From Aestuariimicrobium kwangyangense DSM 21549 (GTDB taxonomy: Bacteria; Actinomycetota; Actinomycetes; Propionibacteriales; Propionibacteriaceae): a DNA stretch of 64,000 nucleotides. Under the pieces are notes generated by a model, which searched no databases, had not been told where the DNA came from, and saw only the letters and a program-made list of their open reading frames with translations. Shown piece after piece: positions 24,724 through 33,823 of this stretch; the stretch's first letter is position 1; each line of letters starts with the position of its first letter. The stretch covers positions 310,001 to 374,000 of the forward strand of contig NZ_ATXE01000003.1 of assembly GCF_000421525.1 (NCBI RefSeq), in the 5' to 3' direction. Both the position numbers and the translations under genes were made by a program.

Positions 24724-26024
24724 GCCAGACCTCCGAGTTTCCGCAGTCGCTGGAAGGGGGTGTAGGTGGCGATCACGTCGACCGGTCCGTCGACGCGGGT
24801 GACCTCGGGTCGTCTGAAAGCGGCCGCCAGGTCTGGCTCGACGACGTGGTCGACCCCGGCATGGCGCAACCGCACGGCCAGGTCCTGGGCCCGAGGGCCG
24901 GTGGCGACCACGGTTCGTCCGGCCAGTTGTTCGTAGCGCACGTCCCACAACCACGAGACGTCACGTCCGTCGGCGGCCGCCGAGTCGATGGCCAGCACCA
25001 CCGTCTGACTGGTGGCCAGGGGCAGTGACTCCGCCCAACCCGAGGGGTTCTTGGCCAGCAGCAGGGTGGCGCGGGCGGTGCCGATGGTGGCGGTGGCGTA
25101 ACGGCCGGCGGGTGAGGTCACCGTGGCCATGCCGTCGAGGGCGGTCTGGGCGGGCACGCCCATGGCGCGGGCGGCAGCCAGGGCGCAGGCGGCGTTGGCC
25201 CGGTTGAACCGTCCGGGCACCTGCAGGTCGAGGGTGAAGACGCGACCGTTGGGGTCGCTGACCTCGTCACCGCGCACCGTGTAGTCGGCCACGGGCTGCG
25301 TGAGGGAACAACCGGGGCAGTCCCACCGGGACTGGTCACGCACCAGCAACGAGCCGCACTCCGGGCAGAGCGCCGCGTCCTCGTTCCACACGTCGCCCGT
25401 GTCGACCCAGATCACCCGTCGCGCCGGCTGCGCCGACCACACCACGAGCGGGTCGCAGGCATTCGCGACGACCACGGGTCCGCTGCTGCCCGCCGCTTGC
25501 AGGGCGATCCGCCACGACCGTCCCAAGGACTTGATCTCGTGGTGGCGGTCGAGTTGGTCGCGCGAGAAGTTGAGCAGCACCAGCACCTCGGGACGGCCCA
25601 GTTCGATGACGGTGGCCACCACCCGCTCGTCCGTCTCCAGCACCGCGATCGACGACCGTGGTTGGTTGGCCAGCGCAGAGGCGATGCCGTGGTGCAGGTT
25701 CGCCCCGTCGGCGTTGGTGACCACGTCGTCGGGGTCGGCGACCGAGGCGCGCACGGCTGCGGTCAACAGGTGGGTGGTCGTGGTCTTGCCGTTGGTGCCC
25801 GAGACGCTGGCGATGCGGCGGTCGGCCAGCAACTTCCCCAGCGCCCCCGGGTCGAGACGCAGCATGACGGTTCCCTGGATCGAGGCGCCCGTGCCGCGTC
25901 GAGCCAGGCGCGAGGCGGCAGCCGCCGCCTTGCCTGCCGAGGTGGCGGCGTTCAGTCGCAGCCGACTCAGGGCTCCCGGCTTCGGCGGGCGGAAGGGCAG
26001 TCGAGGAGCGGCCATGTGGGTCAT
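24720..26024 (-). CDS. murT: Lipid II isoglutaminyl synthase, Mur ligase-like subunit
   Basis: 434 residues. ATP-binding SVSGTNGKTTTTHLL, LLNFSRDQLDRHHE and a zinc ribbon of the CPECG...CPGC type characteristic of MurT within the central domain, then a DUF1727-type C-terminal domain (LLLAKNPSGWAE). It activates the alpha-carboxylate of D-Glu in lipid II and uses ammonia from GatD. The start is ATG at 26024 (MTHMAAP); ATG at 26015 is possible. Confidence 0.93.
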   Translation of the reverse strand: MTHMAAPRLPFRPPKPGALSRLRLNAATSAGKAAAAASRLARRGTGASIQGTVMLRLDPGALGKLLADRRIASVSGTNGKTTTTHLLTAAVRASVADPDDVVTNADGANLHHGIASALANQPRSSIAVLETDERVVATVIELGRPEVLVLLNFSRDQLDRHHEIKSLGRSWRIALQAAGSSGPVVVANACDPLVVWSAQPARRVIWVDTGDVWNEDAALCPECGSLLVRDQSRWDCPGCSLTQPVADYTVRGDEVSDPNGRVFTLDLQVPGRFNRANAACALAAARAMGVPAQTALDGMATVTSPAGRYATATIGTARATLLLAKNPSGWAESLPLATSQTVVLAIDSAAADGRDVSWLWDVRYEQLAGRTVVATGPRAQDLAVRLRHAGVDHVVEPDLAAAFRRPEVTRVDGPVDVIATYTPFQRLRKLGGLA

Positions 26025-26120
26025 TCTGACATGTCCCCCGAATGCGGCGGACAAGGGCCTCGGGCCCGACGTGGAGCATGGGAGGGGGAGGCCGGAGCAC
26101 TCACGGCAGGAGGTGAAGTG

Positions 26121-26197
26121 TGGGGTGAGTAACGGGACTTGAACCCGCGACATCCTGGACCACAACCAGGTGCTCTACCAGCTGAGCTATACCCACC
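26121..26197 (-). tRNA. tRNA-His (anticodon GTG)
   Basis: Acceptor GTGGGTA/TACTCAC with an encoded extra G at position -1 (complement of 26197), discriminator C, and encoded CCA. Anticodon stem CCTGG/CCAGG with loop TTGTGGT. The -1 G and discriminator C are the standard identity elements for histidine. Confidence 0.95.
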
Positions 26198-26258
26198 ACG
26201 ACCACACTGCGCGCCGGAAACCGGCTCGGATGAATATACCGATCCGCGGGCCGGATCG

Positions 26259-26912
26259 CTAATCGAGCTCCACCGCCGAACCGTCCGCCGTCGTCGCCAC
26301 CGCGCCAGTGAGCGCACCTTGGTGCTTGGCGGCCACCTGCTTGGCCATGGCGCTGGTCGGTCCGACGGGGACGAACACGGCCTCGCGGTAGTAGCGCAGT
26401 TCCTCGATCGACTCCTGGATGTCGGCGAGCGCGCGATGGTTGCCCGACTTGGCGGGGGAGTTGTAGTACGCCTTGGGGTACCACCGTCGCGCCAGTTCCT
26501 TGATCGAGCTGACGTCGACGTTGCGGTAGTGCACGTGGGACTCGAGTTCTGGCATGTCGCGCGCCAGGAACATGCGGTCGGTGCCGATGGTGTTCCCCGC
26601 CAGGGGAGCCCTGCCCGCGGCGGGCACGTGGGTGCGCACGTACTCCAGGACCAACTGCTCGGCCTCGGCCATGGTCAGCCCGTCCTCGAGTTCGACCAGC
26701 AGGCCGGAGGTGGTGTGCATGCTGCGAACGAAGTCGTTCATCTGTGCCAGCGCCTCGGCCGGCGGCTTGATGAGCACGTCGACGCCTTCACCCAGCACGT
26801 TCAGGTCACCGTCGGTGACCAGCGCGGCCACCTCCACCAGGGCATCGGTGGTCAGGTCGAGTCCCGTCATCTCACAATCGATCCAGACGAGCATCTCGTT
26901 GGTCTGCGCCAC
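26259..26912 (-). CDS. orn: Oligoribonuclease
   Basis: 217 residues. DEDDh 3'-5' exoribonuclease that degrades 2-5 nt RNAs and pGp[11 protein letters not shown] holds the first D and [41 protein letters not shown] is strongly Orn-like, and [19 protein letters not shown] supplies the His and last Asp. GTG start with AAGGGG upstream. tRNA-His lies just downstream on the same strand, a common actinobacterial order. Confidence 0.95.
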   Translation of the reverse strand: MAQTNEMLVWIDCEMTGLDLTTDALVEVAALVTDGDLNVLGEGVDVLIKPPAEALAQMNDFVRSMHTTSGLLVELEDGLTMAEAEQLVLEYVRTHVPAAGRAPLAGNTIGTDRMFLARDMPELESHVHYRNVDVSSIKELARRWYPKAYYNSPAKSGNHRALADIQESIEELRYYREAVFVPVGPTSAMAKQVAAKHQGALTGAVATTADGSAVELD

Positions 26913-26960
26913 CGGGTGCGCCCCTTTCGGTCGGTCGGGCGACCCGAGCGGCCGTCCGGT

Positions 26961-27036
26961 TGGCGCCCCAGGCAGGAATCGAACCTGCGCGCGACAGATT
27001 AGAAGGCTGCTGCTCTATCCGCTGAGCTACTGGGGC
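26961..27036 (-). tRNA. tRNA-Arg (anticodon TCT)
   Basis: Acceptor GCCCCAG/CTGGGGC, discriminator G and encoded CCA. The anticodon loop reads CTTCTAA, giving TCT (AGA codons, rare in this GC-rich genome). The stem GCAGC/TCTGT has one mismatch at the base nearest the loop (C/T) and one G-T pair. Confidence 0.9.
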
Positions 27037-27096
27037 TGGTCCAGCCGTCAGTGTAAAGCCTCCCAGCAGGCCGGCTGCGCTGCACTGGGCACTCGC

Positions 27097-27102
27097 TAGG
27101 CT
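27097..27102 (+). promoter_or_regulatory. -10 element of leaderless prsW operon
   Basis: TAGGCT ends 6 bases before the ATG at 27109, the first gene of the PrsW-GTPase-GTPase-ThuA run. Confidence 0.55.
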
Positions 27103-27108
27103 GGGCCC

Positions 27109-28485
27109 ATGTCGTCAGCACGTCTGGAGCGCCGAGCTCGTGTCCTCTCGGGGGTGCCGCGCAACCAGCCGCCTCGACCGTGGTACCTCCGCGTCCTGCG
27201 CAGCCCGTGGACGTGGGCGCTGGTCGGAATCCTGCTGGTGGGATTCGTGGGGCTGTTCGACATGTACTGGATGTTGCACGCCGACCGCAAGGTCGAGGGT
27301 GGCACCGTTCCCGGCATCACCAACCAGGCCATGCGGATCGGTGCCAAGTACGCGTGGCCCACGGCCGTGGTGTGGTCGTTGCTGTTCCTGTGGTTCGACC
27401 GTTTCCGCAAGCACCGCGTCGTGACGTGGCTGATCGCCTTCCTCTGGGGGGCCTGCTTCTCCACCTGGATGTCGATCTACGTCAACTCCTGGGCCGGCGA
27501 ACTGCTCAGCGTGCAGGGCAACGGCGACCCGTCGACGGGCGCTCGTCCGGCGGTGTTCGTGGCCCCCTTCGTCGAGGAGTTCTCGAAGGCAACCATCGTG
27601 TTCGCGCTCGCGGTGCTGGCCCGCTACCGCATCGTGTCGATCATGCAGAGCGTCTCGCTCGCCGGGTTGTCTGCCGTGGGCTTCGCCTTCACCGAGAACA
27701 TCATCTACTACGCCCGCGGCTACGAATATGCCTCCCGGACCATCGAGGCCGGCGACGCGGAGCAGGCGTTGCTGTCACTGGTGAGGCTCCGCGGTGTCTA
27801 CACCTCGTTCGGCCACCCGTTCTTCACGACGATGACGGCGATCGGGATCCTGGTCGGGGTGAGGCACCGCAGCAAGCTGGTGCGCATCCTCGCCCCGGTC
27901 ACCGGCTTCCTGGCGGCGGCGCTGGGTCACATGGTGTTCAACGGGGTCGCCTCCAGCGTGCCCGAAGGCGGGGGGATGAAGTACTGGCTGATGGCCGTTG
28001 CGGTCGTCGTCGTGCTCGCCGGCGTGCTGGTTGCGTGGATGATCCGGGAGGGTGGACGAATCCGGGCCCGCCTGAACGATCTGGTGCGGTTCGGGTGGTT
28101 GTTGCCCTCCGACCCCGTGATCTACTCAAGTCTGTGGCGGCGCCTGCGCCTGCTGGTCATCGCGCTCTCGCAACCGTCCCGACTTCCCGCCACGATCCGG
28201 GTCATGCGCCACCTCACGGAGCTGGCCTACCTGCGTGACTCGATGGTGCTGGGCCTGATCGACCGGGTCGGATACGAGCACGCGAGGGAACTGCTCGAGG
28301 TCATCCGCCGGGATCGTCCGGTCGCCGTGACGACGCTGGCGGGTGAGAAGGTTCGGTTGCCCCACCCGGTGGCCTGGCTTCGCTCCCGACGTCAGTTGGC
28401 CGCGGCAGCCGGCCCGGCGCCGCAGTGGGCGCCGCCCTCGTGGGAGCCGAACCAGTGGGGGCCCCCGCCGGGTGGACGCGCGTGA
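27109..28485 (+). CDS. PrsW-family intramembrane metalloprotease
   Basis: 458 residues with about eight hydrophobic segments. The PrsW signature is intact: FVEEFSKATIVFAL (E156, E157), FAFTENIIYYARGY (E196, N197), GHPFFTTMTAIG and ALGHMVFNG His motifs. Family members cut membrane proteins such as anti-sigma factors within the bilayer. A ~150-residue C-terminal cytoplasmic region ends in a Pro/Trp-rich tail (QWAPPSWEPNQWGPPPGG). The stop overlaps the next ATG by one base (TGATG), so the protease is translated with two dynamin-like GTPases; its substrate might be one of them, which is inference. Confidence 0.88.
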   Translation: MSSARLERRARVLSGVPRNQPPRPWYLRVLRSPWTWALVGILLVGFVGLFDMYWMLHADRKVEGGTVPGITNQAMRIGAKYAWPTAVVWSLLFLWFDRFRKHRVVTWLIAFLWGACFSTWMSIYVNSWAGELLSVQGNGDPSTGARPAVFVAPFVEEFSKATIVFALAVLARYRIVSIMQSVSLAGLSAVGFAFTENIIYYARGYEYASRTIEAGDAEQALLSLVRLRGVYTSFGHPFFTTMTAIGILVGVRHRSKLVRILAPVTGFLAAALGHMVFNGVASSVPEGGGMKYWLMAVAVVVVLAGVLVAWMIREGGRIRARLNDLVRFGWLLPSDPVIYSSLWRRLRLLVIALSQPSRLPATIRVMRHLTELAYLRDSMVLGLIDRVGYEHARELLEVIRRDRPVAVTTLAGEKVRLPHPVAWLRSRRQLAAAAGPAPQWAPPSWEPNQWGPPPGGRA

Positions 28486-30437
28486 TGGGCGTTCCGGACG
28501 TGCCGTCCGCGGCCCCTTCGTCCGGGGCCGGGGCCGCCCGTGTGACCGCAGCCCAGCTGGGCGCGGCGCTTGCGACCTTGCGATCGCGGGTGGCCGGGGT
28601 CAGCCTGCCGATCGACCTGCCCGGTACGGCAGACCAACGAAGGAACGCACACGAGCTCGTCCGTCAGTTGGACGACTACGTGTTGCCCCGGCTGGCCACC
28701 CTCGAGGCCCCGCTGCTCACCGTCGTGGGCGGATCCACCGGCGCTGGCAAGTCGACGCTGGTCAACACCCTGGTGGGCCGCACCGTCACCACTCCCGGAG
28801 TCATTCGCCCCACCACCAAGTCGCCGGTCTTGATCCACCATCCCGACGACGAGCACTGGTTCTCCGACGAGCGCATCCTGCCCACGCTGATCCGCTCCAG
28901 GGTGGCCTCACACGACCAGAGTTCCCTGCAGTTGGTGGCGGAGCCGAGCCTGCCACCCGGGCTCGCCGTGCTCGACGCACCCGACTTCGACTCCGTGGAC
29001 GAGCGCAACCGCGAACTGGCGACGGAGTTGTTGCAGGCGGCTGACCTGTGGTTGTTCGTCACCTCAGCTGCCCGGTACGCCGACGCCGTGCCGTGGGAGT
29101 TCCTGCAGCAAGCGGTGCAGCGCAGGGCGGCCGTCGCCGTCGTGCTCGACCGTGTGCCCCCGGCGGCCATGACCGACGTCCCCACCCACCTGGGGCAGAT
29201 GATGACCGAGCGTGGCCTGGGCGACTCCGCGCTGTTCGCCGTGCCCGAGACGGCCACCGATGCCGAGGGGTTGCTGCCTGATGCGGCAGTCTCACCGATA
29301 CGCACCTGGCTCGCCACGCTTGCGGCCGACGAGCGCAGCCGTCAGGCCGTGGTCATGCAGACCCTGACCGGCGCCATCGACTCCATCGGGCCACGAGTGT
29401 CCAGCCTGGCCGCGGCGACCGATGACCAGGTCGAGGCCCTCGAGAGCCTGCGCCAGGACGCTCGCAGCGCCTACGCCGAGGCCGCCCGACAGGTGGCGGT
29501 GCAGTCCGCCGACGGAACCCTGCTGCGGGGTGAGGTGCTCGGTCGCTGGCACGAGTTGGTCGGCACCGGTGAGTTCATGCGTGCCCTCGACCAGCGCATC
29601 AGCTGGCTGCGCGACCGGGTGTGGGGCACCCTCGTCGGCAAGCCACCCGAGGTCGACAAGATGAAGGTGGCGGTCGAGAACGGGCTCGAGGCGCTGGTGC
29701 GCGAAGAGGGGCAGGCAGCCGCCGAGCGCGCAGAAGCCGCCTGGCGGGCCACGCCAGCCGGCCGCTCCCTCCTGGCCAGACACGCTGCCGCCCACGGGCG
29801 GGACGAACTCACTCGCGCCTCGCGGGAGTTCCCGGGCAAGGTCGCCCGCGCGATCCGGGACTGGCAGGGCGACGTCGTCGAACTGGTGGCCGAGGAAGGC
29901 ATGGACAAGCGGTCGAGGGCTCGACTGCTGGCGTTCGGTGTCAACGGTGCCGGGGTGGCCCTCATGGTGACGATCTTTGCCTACACCGGTGGCCTCACGG
30001 GTGCCGAGATCGGCGTGGCCGGTGGCACGTCGGTACTGGCCCAAAGACTGCTCGAGGGCATCATCGGTGACGACGCCGTCCGCGCATTGGCGGAGAGGGC
30101 GAAGGCCGACCTGGATGCCCGGATCGAGACGCTCATGTCGACCGAACTCGCCCGGTTCGAGGCCGTGCTGGCCGAGGCCGGCGTCGCCGACGACCAGGCC
30201 GCCGCCCTGCGGGAATCGGCAGCGGCGGTGGAGCGGGCCCACGTGGAAGGCTTCGACCACGAACGAGCCATCACCGCCGACACCACCACGGCGCGCCGGA
30301 TGAACCCGGCCCGCACCCCGGCGGCGCTCGGCTCGTCCACCTCTGAGCCCGTGGTGACCGTCAGCCAGGTCGCGGCCAGTCCTGCCGAGGTGGTCGACGG
30401 TGAACTGGTCGAGCATCGGGACGGGGACGACCGCTGA
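28485..30437 (+). CDS. Dynamin-like / YfjP-type GTPase 1
   Basis: 650 residues. P-loop GGSTGAGKST (82-91), switch I PTTKSPV, G3 as LDAPDFDSVD; the G4 position reads VVLDRVPP rather than NKxD, so base specificity is uncertain. Long helical regions follow, with a glycine-rich hydrophobic stretch (GVALMVTIFAYTGGLTGAEIGVAGG) near residue 490-515 that could insert in membrane, then a charged tail. The layout resembles bacterial dynamin-like protein pairs. ATG at 28485 shares a base with the prsW stop; GTG at 28482 is an alternative. The second GTPase overlaps its stop (TGATG). Confidence 0.8.
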   Translation: MGVPDVPSAAPSSGAGAARVTAAQLGAALATLRSRVAGVSLPIDLPGTADQRRNAHELVRQLDDYVLPRLATLEAPLLTVVGGSTGAGKSTLVNTLVGRTVTTPGVIRPTTKSPVLIHHPDDEHWFSDERILPTLIRSRVASHDQSSLQLVAEPSLPPGLAVLDAPDFDSVDERNRELATELLQAADLWLFVTSAARYADAVPWEFLQQAVQRRAAVAVVLDRVPPAAMTDVPTHLGQMMTERGLGDSALFAVPETATDAEGLLPDAAVSPIRTWLATLAADERSRQAVVMQTLTGAIDSIGPRVSSLAAATDDQVEALESLRQDARSAYAEAARQVAVQSADGTLLRGEVLGRWHELVGTGEFMRALDQRISWLRDRVWGTLVGKPPEVDKMKVAVENGLEALVREEGQAAAERAEAAWRATPAGRSLLARHAAAHGRDELTRASREFPGKVARAIRDWQGDVVELVAEEGMDKRSRARLLAFGVNGAGVALMVTIFAYTGGLTGAEIGVAGGTSVLAQRLLEGIIGDDAVRALAERAKADLDARIETLMSTELARFEAVLAEAGVADDQAAALRESAAAVERAHVEGFDHERAITADTTTARRMNPARTPAALGSSTSEPVVTVSQVAASPAEVVDGELVEHRDGDDR

Positions 30438-32089
30438 TGGCACGGCAAAGGCCCGTCGCGGAACGACTCCAGGCTCTGGGCCACGTGGTCGAGCAGGTCG
30501 AGGGACGGGTGCCCGACGAGGCGGTCAGGCACGCGGACGAACTGGTCCGTCGCGCGGGCTCGAGGCTGGCGATCGCCGGGGACCACACCGTGGTTGCCCT
30601 GGCCGGTGCCACCGGATCAGGCAAGTCGAGCCTGTTCAACGCGCTGTCCGGAACCCAGCTGGCCGAGCCGGGAGTGCGTCGTCCCACCACGGCGAAGGCC
30701 ATGTCGGTCTCCTGGGGGGATGTGCCCCCCGCGGAACTGCTCGACTGGCTCGACGTGCCACGTCGCCACCAGGTCGAGTTGTCGCGGGTCCCTCGTCCCG
30801 GGTCGCAGGCGCCGGGGCTCGAGGGACTGGTGCTGCTTGACCTTCCCGACCACGACTCGATCGAGGCAGCCCACCGCGCCGAGGTCGATCGACTGGTCGA
30901 CCTGGTCGACCTGCTGGTGTGGGTGGTGGATCCCCAGAAGTACGCCGACGCGGCCCTGCACGAGCGCTACCTGAAGCCACTGGCCGGCCACGCCGAGGTG
31001 ATGCTGGTCGTGCTCAACCAGGTCGACCTGCTCACCCCCGGGCAACTCGTGCAGTGCGAGCGTGACCTGCGTCGCCTGCTCGACAACGAGGGCTTGGGCA
31101 AGGCCCGGATCGCGGCGGTGTCGGCGACGACCGGTCAAGGAGTCGACGCCCTGCGCCGTCAGGTCGTCGACCTGGTCGCCAGGAAGCGGGTGGTGGCCGA
31201 GCGTCTCGGCGCCGACCTCACCCGTGAGGCAGCTCGGTTGGCCCCGGAACTGGGGTTGGACGACTCCGGCTCCGCCGGTGACCCTGCCATCGGTTCCGGC
31301 ACCGTGCGCCAGTTGAACCGGGCGTTGGCCGAGGCGGCGGGGGCCGATGTCGTCACCGAGGCCGTGCTGGCCTCGGTGCGACGACGCGGTGAACTCGTCA
31401 CGGGATGGCCTGTGCTGTCATGGATCGCGTCGCTGCGACCGGACCCGTTGAGGCGTCTGCACCTCGACCGGCTCCCGATCGGGCGCACCAAGAAGTCGCT
31501 GGAGCCGGTCCGCGTTCCCCGCACGGGGCTCGACTCCGGGCAGGGGGCCTCGAAGGCGAGGGTGACCTCGGCGGTCAGGGCGCTGTCGGACGAGGCTGCC
31601 GCCGACCTCCCACGCTCGTGGCAGGACGCGGTCCGCCGTGCCTCCCTCGCCAACCAGGGCGTGCTGGCCGACGAGCTGGACCGGGCGGTGGCCACCACCG
31701 ACCTGGCGATGGACCGCGGCTTCGGCCACTGGCGCGTGATCCAGGTCGTGCAGTGGATCCTGGTGGCTGTGGTGGCCGCTGGACTGCTGTGGCTGGCCGC
31801 CGATCTGGTGTTGGCCTACTTCCACTTCCCGCCCCTGCCGACCCGCAGCTGGCACCGGTTGCCGGTGCAGACCTGGCTCGTGGTCGGGGGAGTGGCCGCT
31901 GGTCTGCTCCTGGCCCTGATCAGTCGCGTGTTCGTCGAGGTGAGCGCGCGAGCCAAGGCCCGCCGGGCCCACGCCGTGCTGACCCGACAGGTCGCGGCCG
32001 TGGCCGAACGGCAGGTGGTGGCGCCGGTCACCGCAGAACTCGTCCGACTTCGCACGGCACGCGAGGCGCTGGGGCGAGTCCGTGGCTGA
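30437..32089 (+). CDS. Dynamin-like / YfjP-type GTPase 2 with two C-terminal TM segments
   Basis: 550 residues. All G motifs are good: GATGSGKSSLFNAL (57-70), switch I PTTAKAM, G3 LLDLPDHDS, G4 LNQVD, G5 SATTGQGVD. Two TM helices near 437-461 and 480-498 anchor it, followed by a cytoplasmic helix of about 50 residues. It is paired with a GTPase whose G4 is degenerate, as in systems where one partner regulates the other. ThuA-like protein starts 8 bases inside its 3' end. Confidence 0.82.
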   Translation: MARQRPVAERLQALGHVVEQVEGRVPDEAVRHADELVRRAGSRLAIAGDHTVVALAGATGSGKSSLFNALSGTQLAEPGVRRPTTAKAMSVSWGDVPPAELLDWLDVPRRHQVELSRVPRPGSQAPGLEGLVLLDLPDHDSIEAAHRAEVDRLVDLVDLLVWVVDPQKYADAALHERYLKPLAGHAEVMLVVLNQVDLLTPGQLVQCERDLRRLLDNEGLGKARIAAVSATTGQGVDALRRQVVDLVARKRVVAERLGADLTREAARLAPELGLDDSGSAGDPAIGSGTVRQLNRALAEAAGADVVTEAVLASVRRRGELVTGWPVLSWIASLRPDPLRRLHLDRLPIGRTKKSLEPVRVPRTGLDSGQGASKARVTSAVRALSDEAAADLPRSWQDAVRRASLANQGVLADELDRAVATTDLAMDRGFGHWRVIQVVQWILVAVVAAGLLWLAADLVLAYFHFPPLPTRSWHRLPVQTWLVVGGVAAGLLLALISRVFVEVSARAKARRAHAVLTRQVAAVAERQVVAPVTAELVRLRTAREALGRVRG

Positions 32090-32714
32090 CCTGTTGCTGG
32101 TCACCGCCACCCACGAGGCGTTCAGGCACTCAGCCGCGATCGAGGCGGGGGTGGCGCTGTTCGCTCGCCTGGCCGTCGAGGCGGGGCTCGACCTGCTCCA
32201 CACCGAGGACACCTCGGTGCTCAACCCCGATGACCTCGCTCGGGCCCGCGCTGTGGTCTTCCACCAGTGCAACGGTGAGATCCTCACTGACGACCAGCGG
32301 GCCTGCCTGCAGTCGGCAGTGCGAGCGGGGTGTGGGTTCGCTGCCGTGCACAACTCCACCGGTGCCGAGCGTGGCTGGCCGGGCTACCTGGAACTGGTCG
32401 GGGCACGGTTCCGCAGCCATCCACCCCTCGACGAACAGCGGCGGGGCTTGCGGGCGGTCGCTCCCGACCCGTCCACCCAGCACCTGCCCGACCCCTGGTC
32501 GTGGTCGGACGAGTGGTACGAGTTCGAGTCGGAGCCAGTCGGAGTCGAACCACTGGTGGTGCTCGCCGACGAACCCAACCGCCCCCTGAGCTGGCGTGGG
32601 CGACTGGGTCTGGGCCGAACCTGGTACACCGCCCTCGGGCATCGTGCCGAGGCCTACTCAGATCGGGTCTTCGTCGACCACGTGTGGGGCGGCATCACCG
32701 GCGTGATGCGCTGA
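32082..32714 (+). CDS. ThuA-like protein (class I GATase-like fold)
   Basis: 210 residues matching the ThuA family: LLLVTATHEAFRHSAAI, FHQCNGEILTDDQRACLQSAVRAGCGFAAVHNST, WSWSDEWYEFES, and GLGRTWYTALGHRAEAYSD near the end. ThuA proteins are linked with trehalose or other sugar metabolism but their chemistry is not defined here. GTG overlaps the GTPase 2 gene, so it is the last gene of the operon. Its 3' 57 bases overlap the convergent rRNA methyltransferase gene. Confidence 0.85.
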   Translation: MADLLLVTATHEAFRHSAAIEAGVALFARLAVEAGLDLLHTEDTSVLNPDDLARARAVVFHQCNGEILTDDQRACLQSAVRAGCGFAAVHNSTGAERGWPGYLELVGARFRSHPPLDEQRRGLRAVAPDPSTQHLPDPWSWSDEWYEFESEPVGVEPLVVLADEPNRPLSWRGRLGLGRTWYTALGHRAEAYSDRVFVDHVWGGITGVMR

Positions 32715-33662
32715 CGACCCGCTCCCGGGAACAACAGGGGACTGTTCCGCGGGCACCAGATGGTCGCGCGCCCAGTCATCGGCCGCTGGGTCATCGCGCG
32801 CTGGGTCATCGGGCGGCTGCACCAGCGTGCCGACGAAGTGCACCGTGATCTCCAGCCGGTCGAGGGCACTGATCCGCTCGACCCCCTCCTCGGGAGCATT
32901 CCAGCGGTAGGGCGTCATCCCCCACACCTGCATGATCTCCTCGTTGCTCCCCAGCGTCACGCGGGCCTCGAATCGTCGCTGCTCCAGCACCGGCCAGGAC
33001 CGGGCCAGCAGTACTTCCTCGTCGTGGGGGCGGTAGTCGCGGTACAGCTGGGCCCTCAGTTCGGCGAGGTGGGAGTCGCCGGGGGTGACCAGCAGGGCTC
33101 GGCCGCCCGGGGCCAGCACGCGAGCGAACTCGCTGCCGAGCACCGGTGACATCACGCTGGTGAGCAGGTCGACCGATCCGTCGACGGCCGGCAACTGGTT
33201 GACCGAGGCGACGACGGCGACGGCTCGGGGCACCCGGCGGGCCGTGAGCCTCATGGCCGGACGGGAGATGTCGAACGCCACCCAGTGGTCGTCGTGCAGG
33301 TGCTTGCCCTCGGGGCGACTCGAGGAGTCGTCGGGTATGGCCGACAGCATCGCCTCGGTGAACGTGCCCTCGCCGCAGCCGACGTCGAGCATCGTCTCGG
33401 GCATCAACTCGCCCACCCACTCGTGCAGGCCCTCACTGAGGACGCGGTAGTGGCCACGATCGAGGAATGCCCGCCGTGCAGCGACCATTGACTGGTCGTC
33501 ACCCTGCGCCCGCGACCTCGACTTGCCGGGAGTCAGCAGGTGCAGGTGCCCGTCGCGGGCCTGGTCGAAACTGTGACCGGCCCGGCAGCGGGCCACCCGG
33601 TCGCGCAGGCGCAGCCGGTCGCCGCACACCGGGCAGGCGAGGATGCCGTCGCGTTCGCTCAT
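32658..33662 (-). CDS. rlmA: 23S rRNA (guanine-N1) methyltransferase, RlmA type
   Basis: 334 residues. An N-terminal zinc ribbon (CPVCGDRLRLRDRVARCRAGHSFD) and a SAM-binding MLDVGCGEGTFTEAML, then VTLGSNEEIMQVWGMTPYRWN, match the RlmA family that methylates G745 or G748. Gram-positive members often target G748. A low-complexity C-terminal tail of about 55 residues (from PPDDPARDDPAADDW) is longer than family norm and lies partly antisense to the ThuA-like gene. Its 15-bp repeats are listed separately. ATG at 33662. Confidence 0.85.
   Translation of the reverse strand: MSERDGILACPVCGDRLRLRDRVARCRAGHSFDQARDGHLHLLTPGKSRSRAQGDDQSMVAARRAFLDRGHYRVLSEGLHEWVGELMPETMLDVGCGEGTFTEAMLSAIPDDSSSRPEGKHLHDDHWVAFDISRPAMRLTARRVPRAVAVVASVNQLPAVDGSVDLLTSVMSPVLGSEFARVLAPGGRALLVTPGDSHLAELRAQLYRDYRPHDEEVLLARSWPVLEQRRFEARVTLGSNEEIMQVWGMTPYRWNAPEEGVERISALDRLEITVHFVGTLVQPPDDPARDDPAADDWARDHLVPAEQSPVVPGSGSSAHHAGDAAPHVVDEDPI
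32771..32815. repeat. 15-bp tandem repeat (three copies) in the rlmA tail
   Basis: Units CCCAGTCATCGGCCG, CTGGGTCATCGCGCG and CTGGGTCATCGGGCG follow one another, coding DDPAR-like pentapeptides on the minus strand. It lies in the C-terminal extension of rlmA near the overlap with the ThuA-like gene. Confidence 0.7.
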
Positions 33663-33694
33663 GGTCCCGATTCTTCCAGCCTCGGAGCGGACTG

Positions 33695-33733
33695 TTGTCC
33701 ACAAGCGAGGGGGAGGTCGAAGGGTTGTCCACA
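33695..33733 (+). promoter_or_regulatory. Two perfect DnaA boxes upstream of ssb
   Basis: TTGTCCACA occurs at 33695-33703 and 33725-33733, exactly 30 bases apart in the same direction. This nonamer is the preferred high-GC actinobacterial DnaA box. The intervening 21 bases are purine rich. The sites lie 91-129 bases before the ssb ATG. Confidence 0.65.
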
Positions 33734-33823
33734 GCCCGGCATCGCGGGCGGGACCATCCCGGGAGTTCCGGTCACAACTCAGGTGACTGCCCTTCGGCAG
33801 ACCATCCCTGGAGAGGACCATTC

